Of a stretch of DNA of 64,000 nt, positions 49,225 to 57,065 are shown piece by piece. The notes beneath the pieces were generated by a model. The model saw only the letters and a program-made list of their open reading frames with translations. It did no database searches and was not told the DNA's origin. Source of the stretch: Actinophytocola oryzae (GTDB lineage: Bacteria > Actinomycetota > Actinomycetes > Mycobacteriales > Pseudonocardiaceae); assembly GCF_004364325.1 (NCBI RefSeq), contig NZ_SOCP01000029.1, forward strand, positions 22,368 through 86,367, given 5' to 3'. Every line of letters starts with the position of its first letter. Position 1 is the stretch's first letter. The position numbers and the translations under genes were made by a program.

Positions 49225-50106
49225 GTGAGTACTCCGTCGCAGTTGACCCCGAACGGGGCGGACCGGGTGGACCTGACCGGCCGGTACGGTCCGGTCGCCG
49301 CGTTGCGCAGGCGCGCCGTCAACACGACGGAACCCCGCCCGACCGCCCTGCTGGTCCCCGGCTACACCGGGTCGAAAGAGGACTTCGCGCCTCTCATGGA
49401 CCCCATCGCCGCCGGTGGTTTCGACGCCATCGCCATCGACATGCCCGGCCAGTACGAGTCCGGCGGGCCGGACGACGAGGCCGCGTACCTGCCTGCCGCG
49501 TTGGGTGGGGTGATCGCCGACCTGGTCGGCAAGCTCGCCGCCAACGGCGGTCCGGTGGTGCTGCTCGGCCACTCCTACGGCGGCCTGGTCGCCCGCGCCG
49601 CCGTGCTGGCAGGTGCATCGATCGCCGGCCTGACGCTGATGGACAGCGGTCCCTCGGAGCTGCCGGAGGGCCTGCGCCGCCAGGTGCTGGACATCGGCGA
49701 GCCGACCATGCGCAAGCAGGGCATCGAGGCCGCGCAGAAGCTGCGTGAGCAGCTCGACGCCATGGCTCCCGGGCCGGGTCAGCCACCCGCGCTGCGGGCG
49801 TTCCTGCGGGAGCGGTTCCTGCGGTCGCGGCCCGCCGCGCTGCTCGGCAAGGCCCGTGCGCTGCGCACCGAGCCGGACCTGGTCAGCTCGCTGGCCCGCG
49901 TGCTGCACACCTCCGGCATCCCGTGCCTGGTGTGCTGTGGCGAGTTCGACGACGCGTGGCCGGTGTCGACCCAGCGTGACATGGCGGACCGCCTCGACGC
50001 GGACTTCGCCGTGATCCCGGCGGCACGGCACTCGCCGAACACGGAGAACCCGGAACAGCTGCTGGACGCACTGCTGCCGACCTGGCGTTCCTGGCTCGCC
50101 GCATAA
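49225..50106 (+). CDS. Alpha/beta hydrolase
   Basis: The 293-residue protein has LLVPGYTGSKEDF (oxyanion region), LLGHSYGGLVARA (nucleophile Ser), CGEFDDAWP (acid Asp) and ARHSPNTENP (His). The catalytic triad is complete. There is no signal peptide. GTG is the likely start. The 101 bases upstream are relatively AT-rich and contain a GAGGCAC-TTT-GAGGCAC direct repeat. The substrate cannot be predicted. Confidence 0.88.
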   Translation: MSTPSQLTPNGADRVDLTGRYGPVAALRRRAVNTTEPRPTALLVPGYTGSKEDFAPLMDPIAAGGFDAIAIDMPGQYESGGPDDEAAYLPAALGGVIADLVGKLAANGGPVVLLGHSYGGLVARAAVLAGASIAGLTLMDSGPSELPEGLRRQVLDIGEPTMRKQGIEAAQKLREQLDAMAPGPGQPPALRAFLRERFLRSRPAALLGKARALRTEPDLVSSLARVLHTSGIPCLVCCGEFDDAWPVSTQRDMADRLDADFAVIPAARHSPNTENPEQLLDALLPTWRSWLAA

Positions 50107-50160
50107 GTCGTGCCGGGCACGTGTCGATCCCGGGGTCCGCTGTTCGTGTAGGGGTCGAGC

Positions 50161-50181
50161 CCGTCGGCGACCTGCCGACGG
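50161..50181 (+). promoter_or_regulatory. Hairpin just upstream of the DHFR-like gene
   Basis: CCGTCGGC and GCCGACGG form a perfect eight-base stem around a GACCT loop, ten bases before the AGGAGG ribosome-binding site. It may end read-through from the hydrolase or affect initiation of the next gene. Confidence 0.4.
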
Positions 50182-50200
50182 CCGACCACAGGAGGACACG

Positions 50201-50767
50201 ATGGCGGAACTCGTCGTCACCGAGAACGTGACACTCGACGGTGTGATGCAGGCGCCCGGTGGGGCTCAGGAGGACACGCGCGGTGGCTTCGACGCGGGAG
50301 GCTGGGCGACCCCGTACTCCGACGAAGTCGCGATGGCCGAGGCACGCAAGGGCATGAGCACGTCGGCGGCGCTGCTGCTGGGCAGGCGCACCTACGAGCA
50401 CTTCTACGGGTACTGGCCCAAGCAGACCGACGGCAACCCGTTCACCGACGCGTTGAACAAGGCGCAGAAGTACGTGGTGTCCACGACGATGACGTCGGCG
50501 CCGTGGCAGAACTCGACGATCATGCCGAACCTCGACGGCATCGCGGAGCTGAAGGCGTCGCTGGACGGTGACCTCGTGGTGCTGGGCAGCGGTGAGCTGG
50601 TGCGGTCGCTCGGCGCACTGGTCGACAGGGTGGTGCTGTCGATCCACCCGCTGGTGCTCGGCAAGGGACGGCGGCTCGAGCTGCCGGCCGGGGAGCTGCG
50701 GCTGGCCTCGTCGGTCCCCACCGGCACCGGCGTGATCATCGCGACGTACGTTCGCACCACTTCTTGA
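50201..50767 (+). CDS. Dihydrofolate-reductase/RibD-C family protein
   Basis: The 188-residue protein belongs to the DHFR-like/RibD C-terminal family: VTENVTLDGVMQAPGG at the N-terminus, LLLGRRTYEHFYGYWP, KYVVSTTM, LVVLGSGELVRSL, and HPLVLGKGRRL. These NADPH-binding-fold proteins are common in actinobacteria and rarely characterised. It is not the essential folate enzyme by sequence style. AGGAGG is seven bases upstream of the ATG. Its 3' end overlaps the convergent SRPBCC gene by 32 bases. Confidence 0.88.
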   Translation: MAELVVTENVTLDGVMQAPGGAQEDTRGGFDAGGWATPYSDEVAMAEARKGMSTSAALLLGRRTYEHFYGYWPKQTDGNPFTDALNKAQKYVVSTTMTSAPWQNSTIMPNLDGIAELKASLDGDLVVLGSGELVRSLGALVDRVVLSIHPLVLGKGRRLELPAGELRLASSVPTGTGVIIATYVRTTS

Positions 50768-51161
50768 GCGACGCCGCCTCCGTGTCGACCGCCCACCGGA
50801 TGGCCTTGCCCGCCAGCACGGACGCGAGCGGGGCCAGTGGGCCCGCGACGCTGAACGTCAGCTCCACGTGCGTTGTGCCCTCCGTCGTGGTCACCGTGTG
50901 GTTGGCGGAGAAGCGCAGGCCGGGACCCTTGCTGGTCCACGTGAAGGAGCGGCCGTCGACAAGTTCCGTCACGGTCCACTCGCGGGCGGGCTGCTTGGGC
51001 TGACGGACCGTGGCCACGGCGCCCACCTTGATCGGGCCACCGCCGTGGACGCGGATCTCGTCGACGGTCGGCGTCCACTCCGACCACTTCTCGACATCCC
51101 GGACCGCGTCCCAGACAACGTCCGCCTGCGCGTCGACGGTGGTGCTCACCTCGTGCTTCAT
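50736..51161 (-). CDS. SRPBCC-family (polyketide cyclase-like) protein
   Basis: The 141-residue protein has the SRPBCC/START fold pattern: STTVDAQADVVWDAVRDVEKWSEWTP, IKVGAVATVRQP, EWTVTELVDGRSFTWTS, ELTFSVAGPLA. These proteins bind hydrophobic ligands in a deep cavity. The ATG has GAGGGGGCGG upstream. It is divergent from a TetR gene with an operator-like palindrome in between, the usual arrangement for a repressor controlling its neighbour. Confidence 0.88.
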   Translation of the reverse strand: MKHEVSTTVDAQADVVWDAVRDVEKWSEWTPTVDEIRVHGGGPIKVGAVATVRQPKQPAREWTVTELVDGRSFTWTSKGPGLRFSANHTVTTTEGTTHVELTFSVAGPLAPLASVLAGKAIRWAVDTEAASLKKWCERTSR

Positions 51162-51219
51162 GCCGCCCCCTCGCCTGAGTATCGATGATTCGCTCCGCAA
51201 GCTCCGCTCATGGATCCAC

Positions 51220-51235
51220 TGTACCATTTGGTACA
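51220..51235. promoter_or_regulatory. Probable TetR operator
   Basis: TGTACCA-TT-TGGTACA is a perfect 16-base palindrome whose last base is the A of the TetR ATG. It lies between the divergent SRPBCC and TetR genes. Binding there would block TetR initiation or translation and probably the SRPBCC promoter. Confidence 0.7.
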
Positions 51236-51783
51236 TGTCCAGGAGCGATCTTCTCGCCCGTGTCATCGCCTACCTCGCGGATGCCGGGGTCGGTGATCGC
51301 AGCCTGCGGCAGATCGCGGCGGGGGCGGGTACCAGCCACCGGATGCTGATCTACCACTTCGGCACGCGGGACGCGCTGCTCGTCGAGGTCGTGCGTGCGG
51401 TGGAGGAACGGCAGCGGGCGGTGCTGGCGTCGCTTCGGGACGGCGGCGTGGGTCGGTCGAACCGGGAGTTGGCACTGGAGTTCTGGCGGCTGCTGTCCGA
51501 GCCGGCGCTCGCCCCGTACGAGCGGTTGTTCTTCGAGCTGTACGGGGCGGCGCTGGCGGGTCAGGAGTCGGTGGCGCCGGTGCTGGACGGGATCGTCACG
51601 TCGTGGCTGACCGACGAGTCCATGTTCGCGGGCCTGCCGCTGGCGCAGGCCAGGATGGCGCTCGCGTTCAGCCGCGGGGCGCTGCTGGACCTGCTGGCGA
51701 CGGGTGACCGGGACGGTGTGGACGCCGCCGTGCGGGCGTTCGTCGACCTGGTGTGGCCGTCAGGCCCACCAGAACACCCATAG
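51235..51783 (+). CDS. TetR-family regulator
   Basis: The 182-residue protein has the helix-turn-helix VIAYLADAGVGDRSLRQIAAGAGTSHRMLIYHFG, read in two parts, and a C-terminal ligand domain. Its ATG lies at the end of a palindromic operator, so it is probably leaderless or nearly so and autoregulated. The likely second target is the divergent SRPBCC gene. The 3' end overlaps the convergent membrane-protein gene by 24 bases. Confidence 0.9.
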   Translation: MSRSDLLARVIAYLADAGVGDRSLRQIAAGAGTSHRMLIYHFGTRDALLVEVVRAVEERQRAVLASLRDGGVGRSNRELALEFWRLLSEPALAPYERLFFELYGAALAGQESVAPVLDGIVTSWLTDESMFAGLPLAQARMALAFSRGALLDLLATGDRDGVDAAVRAFVDLVWPSGPPEHP

Positions 51784-52095
51784 GGCGAGGCCCGAGACGA
51801 CGACCACGCCCACCACGGCCGCCGCCGCGGCCCAGCCTGCGAGGCGGTCCGCGAAGCGCTGCACGAAGACCGCGAGCGCCGCCGCGACGACGTGGCCGAT
51901 GACCGTCCACGCGCCCGGACCCGGCACGTCACGGGTCCAGGCGAGCACCTGGAACACGATGACGACCACGGCGAGCACGGACATGCCGACGGCCAGTGCG
52001 CCGGACAGCTCCCGCCACAGGCCGCCGCGGTGGCGTGGTGACGCGGGACGGGGCGGCGTCGACAGCTCCACCGTGGTCGTGTTCGAGTAGTCCAC
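51760..52095 (-). CDS. Three-helix membrane protein of unknown function
   Basis: The 111-residue protein starts at GTG 52095 with GGGAGG six bases upstream. An N-terminal polar region is followed by three helices (LAVGMSVLAVVVIVFQVLAW, IGHVVAAALAVFVQRFA, AAAAVVGVVVVSGLALWVFW). The second and third are joined by a short basic loop. No family is recognised. It follows the RecB-like nuclease gene by 44 bases on the same strand. Confidence 0.78.
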   Translation of the reverse strand: MDYSNTTTVELSTPPRPASPRHRGGLWRELSGALAVGMSVLAVVVIVFQVLAWTRDVPGPGAWTVIGHVVAAALAVFVQRFADRLAGWAAAAAVVGVVVVSGLALWVFWWA

Positions 52096-52139
52096 GAAGC
52101 CTCCCGCTCTACGTTGTCGGCACCCGTCCCCGTAGCCGC

Positions 52140-52967
52140 TCAGGGGACGAGCATCGCCCAGGGTTCCGCCGCGGGGCCCGCGTCCTGGCCTTCCGGACAG
52201 CTGCGCCGGAAGTCGCACCACGAGCACTGGCGACCGACCTGTGCCGGAAAGAGGACGTCCGGGTCGCCACCCGCGTTGAGTGTGTCCGTGGAGAGTTGGA
52301 ACTCCTCCGCGGCCTCCTCGGCGCGCGAGCGGTGCCTGGCAAGGGACTCCTCGGTGTGGTCCCATGCCGCGACGGTGCCACTCGGCAGGTGGTGCAGCTC
52401 GACCCGCGTACAGGGCCTGCGAAGCGTACGCCGAGCCGCGAGCACGTACAGCGCAAGCGCTTGCGACCCGCGTGCGTCGTCGGTGGTGAGCGCCGACCGG
52501 CCGGTCTTGTAGTCGACCACGACCACCTCGCCGTCGCGCTCGTCGATGCGGTCGACGCGGCCCTCGGCCACGATCTTGCCGACGGGGGCGGAGACCCAGC
52601 GCTCCAGCCCGACCGGTTCGAGCGCCGGGTCGATCTCCGCGACGTAGTCCGAGACCCAGCCCTGCGCGCGGGTGCGGTACCTGGCCGCCTGGTCCGAACC
52701 AGCGAAGCCGTCGTCGGTCCAGTGCTGGCTCACGAGCGCCGCGGCGGACTCCGGGGTGCGGCGTTTGGGCGGCAGGTCGAAGAACGCGCGTAAAGCGTTG
52801 TGCACCACGGCACCCAGGGTGCTGTGCGCCCAGGCACCGCCCCTCGGCGGCGTCGGCCGGTCGAGGTAGGTCATGCGAAATCGGCGTGGGCAGTCGACCC
52901 ACGTCGCGAGGCGGGACGGGGTGACCTTGATGAGTTTGCGCGGCATGGCGTCGAACCCGAGTTGCAC
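52140..52967 (-). CDS. RecB-family PD-(D/E)XK nuclease with Cas4-like iron-sulfur motif
   Basis: The product has about 275 residues from GTG 52967; ATG 52946 (PRKLIKVTPSRL) is another good start. The nuclease core has GAVVHNALRAFF (motif I His), EGRVDRIDERDGEVVVVDYKTG (Asp and D-x-K motif) and SQALALYVLA (QxxxY-like). A Cys in WVDCPRRF near the N-terminus and CSWCDFRRSC near the C-terminus form the four-Cys cluster of Cas4/AddB nucleases. There are no CRISPR genes nearby, so a stand-alone DNA-repair exonuclease is likely. Confidence 0.88.
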   Translation of the reverse strand: MQLGFDAMPRKLIKVTPSRLATWVDCPRRFRMTYLDRPTPPRGGAWAHSTLGAVVHNALRAFFDLPPKRRTPESAAALVSQHWTDDGFAGSDQAARYRTRAQGWVSDYVAEIDPALEPVGLERWVSAPVGKIVAEGRVDRIDERDGEVVVVDYKTGRSALTTDDARGSQALALYVLAARRTLRRPCTRVELHHLPSGTVAAWDHTEESLARHRSRAEEAAEEFQLSTDTLNAGGDPDVLFPAQVGRQCSWCDFRRSCPEGQDAGPAAEPWAMLVP

Positions 52968-53015
52968 GGGACCACGGTAGAGGAGGGCACCGACAGTCCC
53001 GGTTCGGCTCACGCG

Positions 53016-53627
53016 TCAGGTGCCGTTCACGAAGCCGTGCACCGAGTCCGCGACGAGTTGGACCGCGATCGCGGCCAGCAGCAGGCCCGCGATCTTGGCC
53101 AGGAGCGTGATGCCGCTGTCCTTGATGACGCGGATCAGGAGACCGGAGAACCGCAGGCACAGCCAGAGGATCAGGTGAACCGCGATGATCGCCAGTGCCA
53201 GCGCGAGGTAGCCGGCCGCGCCGTCCGCGTGGCGGACGTAGACGATGGTCGCGGCGATCGCACCTGGTCCCGCGAGCAGCGGGGTGCCGAGCGGGACCAG
53301 TGCGACGTTGACGTCCTCGACCTCCCTGGGCTGCGTGGTGTCCCGGCCGGTCAACAGGTCCAGCGCGATGAGCAGGAGCAACAGCCCGCCCGCGCCCTGG
53401 ACCGCCGGGATGCCGATGCCGAGGTAGGACAGGATCGCCTCGCCGCCGACGGCGAAGAGGCTGATCACCCCGAGGGAGACCAGGACGGCCTGGCGCGCGG
53501 CCCGCACCCTGGCCGGTCTCGGCCGCCTGCCCACCAGGCTCAGGAAGACGGGAACCGTCCCGGGTGGGTCCATGATCACGACGAGGGTGATCGTCGCCTC
53601 GGCGAGAAGCCGCACGTCGAACAGCAC
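53016..53627 (-). CDS. MarC/YhgN-family membrane protein
   Basis: The 203-residue protein has six hydrophobic segments and MarC family patterns (ATITLVVIMDPPGTVPVFLSL, LGIGIPAVQGAGGLLLLLIALDLL, LVPLGTPLLAGPGAIAATIV). GTG 53627 gives the family length; the frame is open further to GTG 53723, but that part is read from a short tandem repeat and is not family-like. The function of MarC proteins is unknown. It is four bases from a longer in-frame start of the RecB gene. Confidence 0.88.
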   Translation of the reverse strand: MLFDVRLLAEATITLVVIMDPPGTVPVFLSLVGRRPRPARVRAARQAVLVSLGVISLFAVGGEAILSYLGIGIPAVQGAGGLLLLLIALDLLTGRDTTQPREVEDVNVALVPLGTPLLAGPGAIAATIVYVRHADGAAGYLALALAIIAVHLILWLCLRFSGLLIRVIKDSGITLLAKIAGLLLAAIAVQLVADSVHGFVNGT

Positions 53628-53667
53628 CGCGCCAGCCTGCCACGACCCACGGGGGGCGGTTATTAAG

Positions 53668-53727
53668 GCGTCCTTCGGTGCGTCCAGCGTCACGAAGGCG
53701 TCCTTCGGTACGCCCACGGTCACGAAG
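53668..53727. repeat. Tandem 30-bp repeat upstream of the MarC gene
   Basis: Two 30-base units, GCGTCCTTCGG plus variable middle plus GTCACGAAG, lie at 53668-53697 and 53698-53727, with a third GCG start. Each unit contains GAAGG-ACG-CCTTC on the minus strand, a small hairpin, and the units encode a repeating PKDAF/LVT peptide if translated. It lies in the gap between MarC and the PHP gene. Confidence 0.75.
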
Positions 53728-53795
53728 GCGCGGCCCGCCGGTGCGCGCGAACGGGCGTGCGGACAAGGGCAACCGGGTTCCCCGGACAGCCGGGC

Positions 53796-54665
53796 TCAGC
53801 CCTCCACCACCGCCACCCCGGTCGCCCTGCGGATGATCTCGGCCAGCATCTCCGGGCTCGTCGTCTCCTGGCCGAGGGCGATCACCTTGTTCGTGCCGTG
53901 GTAGTCGCTCGAGCCCGTCGTGATCAGGTCCAGGTCGTCGGCGAGGCGGCGCAGGCTGTCGCGGGCCTCCGCGTCGTGGTCGGGGTGGTCGACCTCGACA
54001 CCGGCGAGGCCGAGGCCGGCCAGCTCCTTGATCACCTCCGCTGTGACCGTCGGGCCCCGGTGGGTGGCGAAGGCGTGGGCCAGGACCGTCACCCCACCGG
54101 CCGCCCGGATCATCTCGATCGACGACTCGACGGGCGTCCGGGAGCTGGGGAGGTAGTAGCGGCCACGGTCGTTCAGGAAGCGGGAGAACGCCTCGTCCAC
54201 CGACGAGACGACACCCGCCCTGACGAGCGCCATGGCCAGGTGGGGGCGGCCGGCCGTCGCCCCCTCGGGAATGGCGGCCAGCAGTTGCGCACCGCTGACG
54301 GGGAACCCGTCGGCGGCCATCCGGTCCGCTATCGCGGCAAGGCGGGTGCGCCGTTCGGCCCGTGCCCGCGCGTACTCGTCGACGACCGCGGGGGCGTCCG
54401 GGTCGAACAGGTAGGCCAGCATGTGGACCGTGCAGTAGCCGCCTCTGCCGTCCGGGCTCAGGCACGACAGCTCGGTGCCACGGACCAGGCGTAGGCCGGG
54501 CGGCAGCGCCGCGACGGCCGATGCCCAGCCCGCAGTGGTGTCGTGGTCGGTGATGGCCAGTACGGACAGTCCGGCCGCCGCGGCGTTCGCTACCAGTTCG
54601 GCGGGGGTGTCGGTGCCGTCCGAGGCCGTTGAGTGCGTGTGTAGGTCAATCCTCACGTGCCCCAT
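53796..54665 (-). CDS. PHP-domain phosphoesterase
   Basis: The 289-residue protein has all PHP metal motifs: DLHTHSTASDG, ITDHDT, GTELSC, VLAHAF and GSSDYHG. Length and style match the YciV/TrpH family, which hydrolyses 3',5'-nucleoside bisphosphates or short RNA. The ATG (GHVRIDLHTHS) is ten bases from the stop of the upstream PH-domain gene, so the two may be cotranscribed. Confidence 0.92.
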   Translation of the reverse strand: MGHVRIDLHTHSTASDGTDTPAELVANAAAAGLSVLAITDHDTTAGWASAVAALPPGLRLVRGTELSCLSPDGRGGYCTVHMLAYLFDPDAPAVVDEYARARAERRTRLAAIADRMAADGFPVSGAQLLAAIPEGATAGRPHLAMALVRAGVVSSVDEAFSRFLNDRGRYYLPSSRTPVESSIEMIRAAGGVTVLAHAFATHRGPTVTAEVIKELAGLGLAGVEVDHPDHDAEARDSLRRLADDLDLITTGSSDYHGTNKVIALGQETTSPEMLAEIIRRATGVAVVEG

Positions 54666-54675
54666 TGAACGCGAG

Positions 54676-55236
54676 TCAGCCCACCAGCGGCTTGCGGCGT
54701 GCCTTGCGCTGCGCCTGGATCATCGAGAAGCGCTTGGCCTGCGCCTCCTTGTCGCCGAAGACGAGCTCGGAGATCGCGTCGTAGACCTGCTCTGCCTTCG
54801 GCAGGTACTCCAGGCGGTTCAGAGCCTGGATCTGACCGGCCGACTCCACGATCATCGTGCCGTAGCCGATGATGCGGCCCGCGAGGGGCCGCTCGTAGGT
54901 GAGGTCGGTGACCTTGCCGATCGGCATCATCAGGACCTTCGTCGTGATGATCCCCGTTGTCATCATCATGCGCTTGTCGGTCACGACGATGCGCTCGACC
55001 CACCAGGAGATCACCACGTAGGCGAAACGAAGCAACACGAACAACGCCGCGTACCACAGGATGTTCTGTACGAGCCACATCGACGGCGGTAGCAGGTACG
55101 ACACCATCACGGCGACCGCGAGCAACGCGATCGTCTCGAAGATGTCCCAGGCGAGACAGGCCCAGTGCAGACGTACCCGGATGACCCGGCGTTCGGTGTC
55201 AAGCAGGTACTCGTCTGAATCCCGTGGCGCGAACAT
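54676..55236 (-). CDS. Bacterial PH-domain membrane protein
   Basis: The 186-residue protein has a short N-terminus (EYLLDTERRVIRVRLHW) and two membrane helices (ETIALLAVAVMVSYLL and NILWYAALFVLLRFAYVVI). A bPH2/YdbT-like domain follows (WWVERIVVTDKRMMMTTGII, MPIGKVTDLTYERP, GTMIVESAGQ), then a basic tail. Such proteins are membrane-associated with unknown function. A small membrane-protein gene precedes it on the same strand. Confidence 0.88.
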   Translation of the reverse strand: MFAPRDSDEYLLDTERRVIRVRLHWACLAWDIFETIALLAVAVMVSYLLPPSMWLVQNILWYAALFVLLRFAYVVISWWVERIVVTDKRMMMTTGIITTKVLMMPIGKVTDLTYERPLAGRIIGYGTMIVESAGQIQALNRLEYLPKAEQVYDAISELVFGDKEAQAKRFSMIQAQRKARRKPLVG

Positions 55237-55254
55237 GGTTCGACGGTACCGGGA

Positions 55255-55419
55255 TCAGCCGTTGAACACCGAGCGCACAAACGTTATCAACGCTTCGGCG
55301 GCCTCCTGCAGCGTCTGCAGGATGCTGTTGACGATGGAAGCGGCGCCCTCGGGTTGGCTGACGAGAAAGAACACCAACAACGCCGCGCCAGACAGAATCA
55401 GAACCTTCTTGACTTTCAC
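55255..55419 (-). CDS. Small single-helix membrane protein (54 residues)
   Basis: A GTG start leads to VKVKKVLILSGAALLVFFLV, a basic N-terminus and hydrophobic helix. A short SQPEGAASIVNSILQTLQEA stretch and an amphipathic helix ending in RSVFNG follow. The pattern (basic cap, one helix, QP-x-GAA, then amphipathic helix) resembles small conserved actinobacterial membrane proteins, a comparison made from memory. It ends 19 bases before the PH-domain gene, so the two probably form a unit. The ribosome-binding site is weak. Confidence 0.6.
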   Translation of the reverse strand: MKVKKVLILSGAALLVFFLVSQPEGAASIVNSILQTLQEAAEALITFVRSVFNG

Positions 55420-55559
55420 CGCGTGTTACCCCGTGTTCGTGCGTGAGTTGATGAGCTTGGTCCTCAAAAGTTGTTGTACCGCACCGTCCCGCCGAACGGG
55501 AGGCCGTTAATGCTCTTGGGGCAAGGGGTCGGCACACCCGGCGAAATCAGCTACGCTTC

Positions 55560-55979
55560 GTGTTCGTGACGCACGCTGACAATCCGGTGGTCAGATGTGT
55601 CGGCGCGGTGGTGCACGACGCCGCAGGCCGCCTCCTGTTGATCCGCAGGGCCACCGAGCCGGGCCGGGGGCAGTGGTCACTGCCCGGTGGCCGCGTGGAA
55701 CCGGGTGAGAGCGACACCGCCGCCGTCGCACGCGAGCTCCGGGAGGAAACCGGCCTCGACGTGCGCGTCGGCGCCTTGGTCGGCAGCGTGCGGCGCGGCC
55801 CCTACCTGATCTTCGACTACGCCGCGGACGCGGTCGGCGGCGATCTTCTGGCAGGCGACGACGCGTCCGAGGCAGCCTGGGTGACCAGCGCGGAGTTCAC
55901 GCGGCTCGACGAGGGCAACATGCTGGTGGCACAACTCGCGGAGACGCTTGCCGAGTGGCGGGTGCTGCCCCGCGCCTAG
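55560..55979 (+). CDS. Nudix hydrolase
   Basis: The 139-residue protein has a full Nudix box GGRVEPGESDTAAVARELREETGL and flanking strands VVRCVGAVVHDAAGRLLLIRR. It is a MutT/ADP-ribose-pyrophosphatase-like small Nudix enzyme whose substrate is not predictable. GTG 55560 or GTG 55566 is the start. The stop shares CTAG with the convergent DUF2332 stop. Confidence 0.9.
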   Translation: MFVTHADNPVVRCVGAVVHDAAGRLLLIRRATEPGRGQWSLPGGRVEPGESDTAAVARELREETGLDVRVGALVGSVRRGPYLIFDYAADAVGGDLLAGDDASEAAWVTSAEFTRLDEGNMLVAQLAETLAEWRVLPRA

Positions 55980-57061
55980 GCGAGCCAGTGCATGCGCTCG
56001 CCGTGCCACGAGGTCTGGGCTAGCAGGGTGGTCTGTTCGACGCCGTTCACCCAGCGTGTGCTCGACAGGACGGCCTGACCCGCGTCCAGGTCGGGGTGGT
56101 CGGCCAGCAGGCCAGCGCCGTAGGCCTCCAAACCGATCCAGTAGGTCGGTCGGGACGCGGCCAACTCGGCAAGTGCACCGCGGAACGCCGTCACCCGTTC
56201 GGCCGAGCGTCGACGCAGTGCATCGCTTGTAAGCACTACTACGGGTAGTTCTGAGGGGATTCGTTCCGCCGCTGAGGCGAGGTCCGAGACCGGGTCCCCC
56301 TTGACGAGGACCACCGGCTTCTTGGCCCGTACGGTGGCGGCCGCACCCAGCTGACGCAGGCGATCCGGTTGGTCCGGCCACACGCACGCCTCGAGCCACG
56401 CGTACTCGTCCTCGTCGGCCAAGTCCACCGGATCGTGGTCGAGTCCGACCCGCGCGGCGACTTGGACGCGCTTGGGGATCGTGGGTCCCTTCTGCCCCGG
56501 CGCGAGCTTGAGCGCGCAGTGCAGGCCGAGTGCCGCCCGGCCGGGCCCGGCCGCGACCTGGCCTGCCTGTTCGGACTGGTACCGGTAGGAGTACAGGTCG
56601 ATGCCGAGCAGCAGCGCCGCGCACGACCCGACCTCCAGCAGCCCCACCGGGCCGCCACCGGCCAGCCGCGTCGCGAACGCGACCGCCGGGTAGAAGAGCG
56701 CGGCGCGGCCGACCTCGTTGCCGTGCGGCACGCGCCGGGTCGCGACGTGCGCGCGGACGCGGTCGGCCCGGTCGAGTGCGAACGTGCGGAACATGGGCCA
56801 CAGGCCCGCGTCGGGGCCGTAGGAGCCGCCGAGCGTCGGGTAGTAGTTGGTCAGCTCGTGGAACGGCTCGGCCTGCAGCACCCGCTGGACCGAGGCGAGC
56901 AACAGCTCCGGGTCGGGGTCCTTGGCCACGGCGAGCAGCCGGGCCACGTCCTCGTCGGTCGCCGCGTTGCCCGCGAGGTAGCTGTAGAGGGGGGAAGTCT
57001 GCTCGACGTCCTCGGCGAAACGCCGCAGCCGTTCACGAACATCGTCCAGCGCGGCGCTCAT
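55976..57061 (-). CDS. DUF2332 family protein
   Basis: The 361-residue protein matches DUF2332 in length and motifs: TSPLYSYLAGNAATDEDV, NEVGRAALFYPAVAFATRLAGG, LLEVGSCAALLLGIDLYSY, GLDHDPVDLADEDEYAWLEAC, and WIGLEAYGAGLL. The VGSCAALLLG segment with nearby Asp residues hints at a methyltransferase-like glycine motif, but the family is uncharacterised. It ends at the Nudix gene, and its start is five bases from the MaoC stop. Confidence 0.9.
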   Translation of the reverse strand: MSAALDDVRERLRRFAEDVEQTSPLYSYLAGNAATDEDVARLLAVAKDPDPELLLASVQRVLQAEPFHELTNYYPTLGGSYGPDAGLWPMFRTFALDRADRVRAHVATRRVPHGNEVGRAALFYPAVAFATRLAGGGPVGLLEVGSCAALLLGIDLYSYRYQSEQAGQVAAGPGRAALGLHCALKLAPGQKGPTIPKRVQVAARVGLDHDPVDLADEDEYAWLEACVWPDQPDRLRQLGAAATVRAKKPVVLVKGDPVSDLASAAERIPSELPVVVLTSDALRRRSAERVTAFRGALAELAASRPTYWIGLEAYGAGLLADHPDLDAGQAVLSSTRWVNGVEQTTLLAQTSWHGERMHWLA

Positions 57062-57065
57062 GTGT

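Noticed and set aside
53628..53723. Longer MarC protein from GTG 53723
   Set aside because: The extra residues are translated from a short tandem repeat and do not fit the family N-terminus, whereas GTG 53627 gives the normal length.
51760..54465. 901-codon minus-strand open frame
   Set aside because: It crosses real genes (RecB-like nuclease, MarC, PHP) in another frame and is composed of Arg/Gly/Pro-rich shadow sequence. Only its last 111 codons, from GTG 52095, are a real membrane protein.
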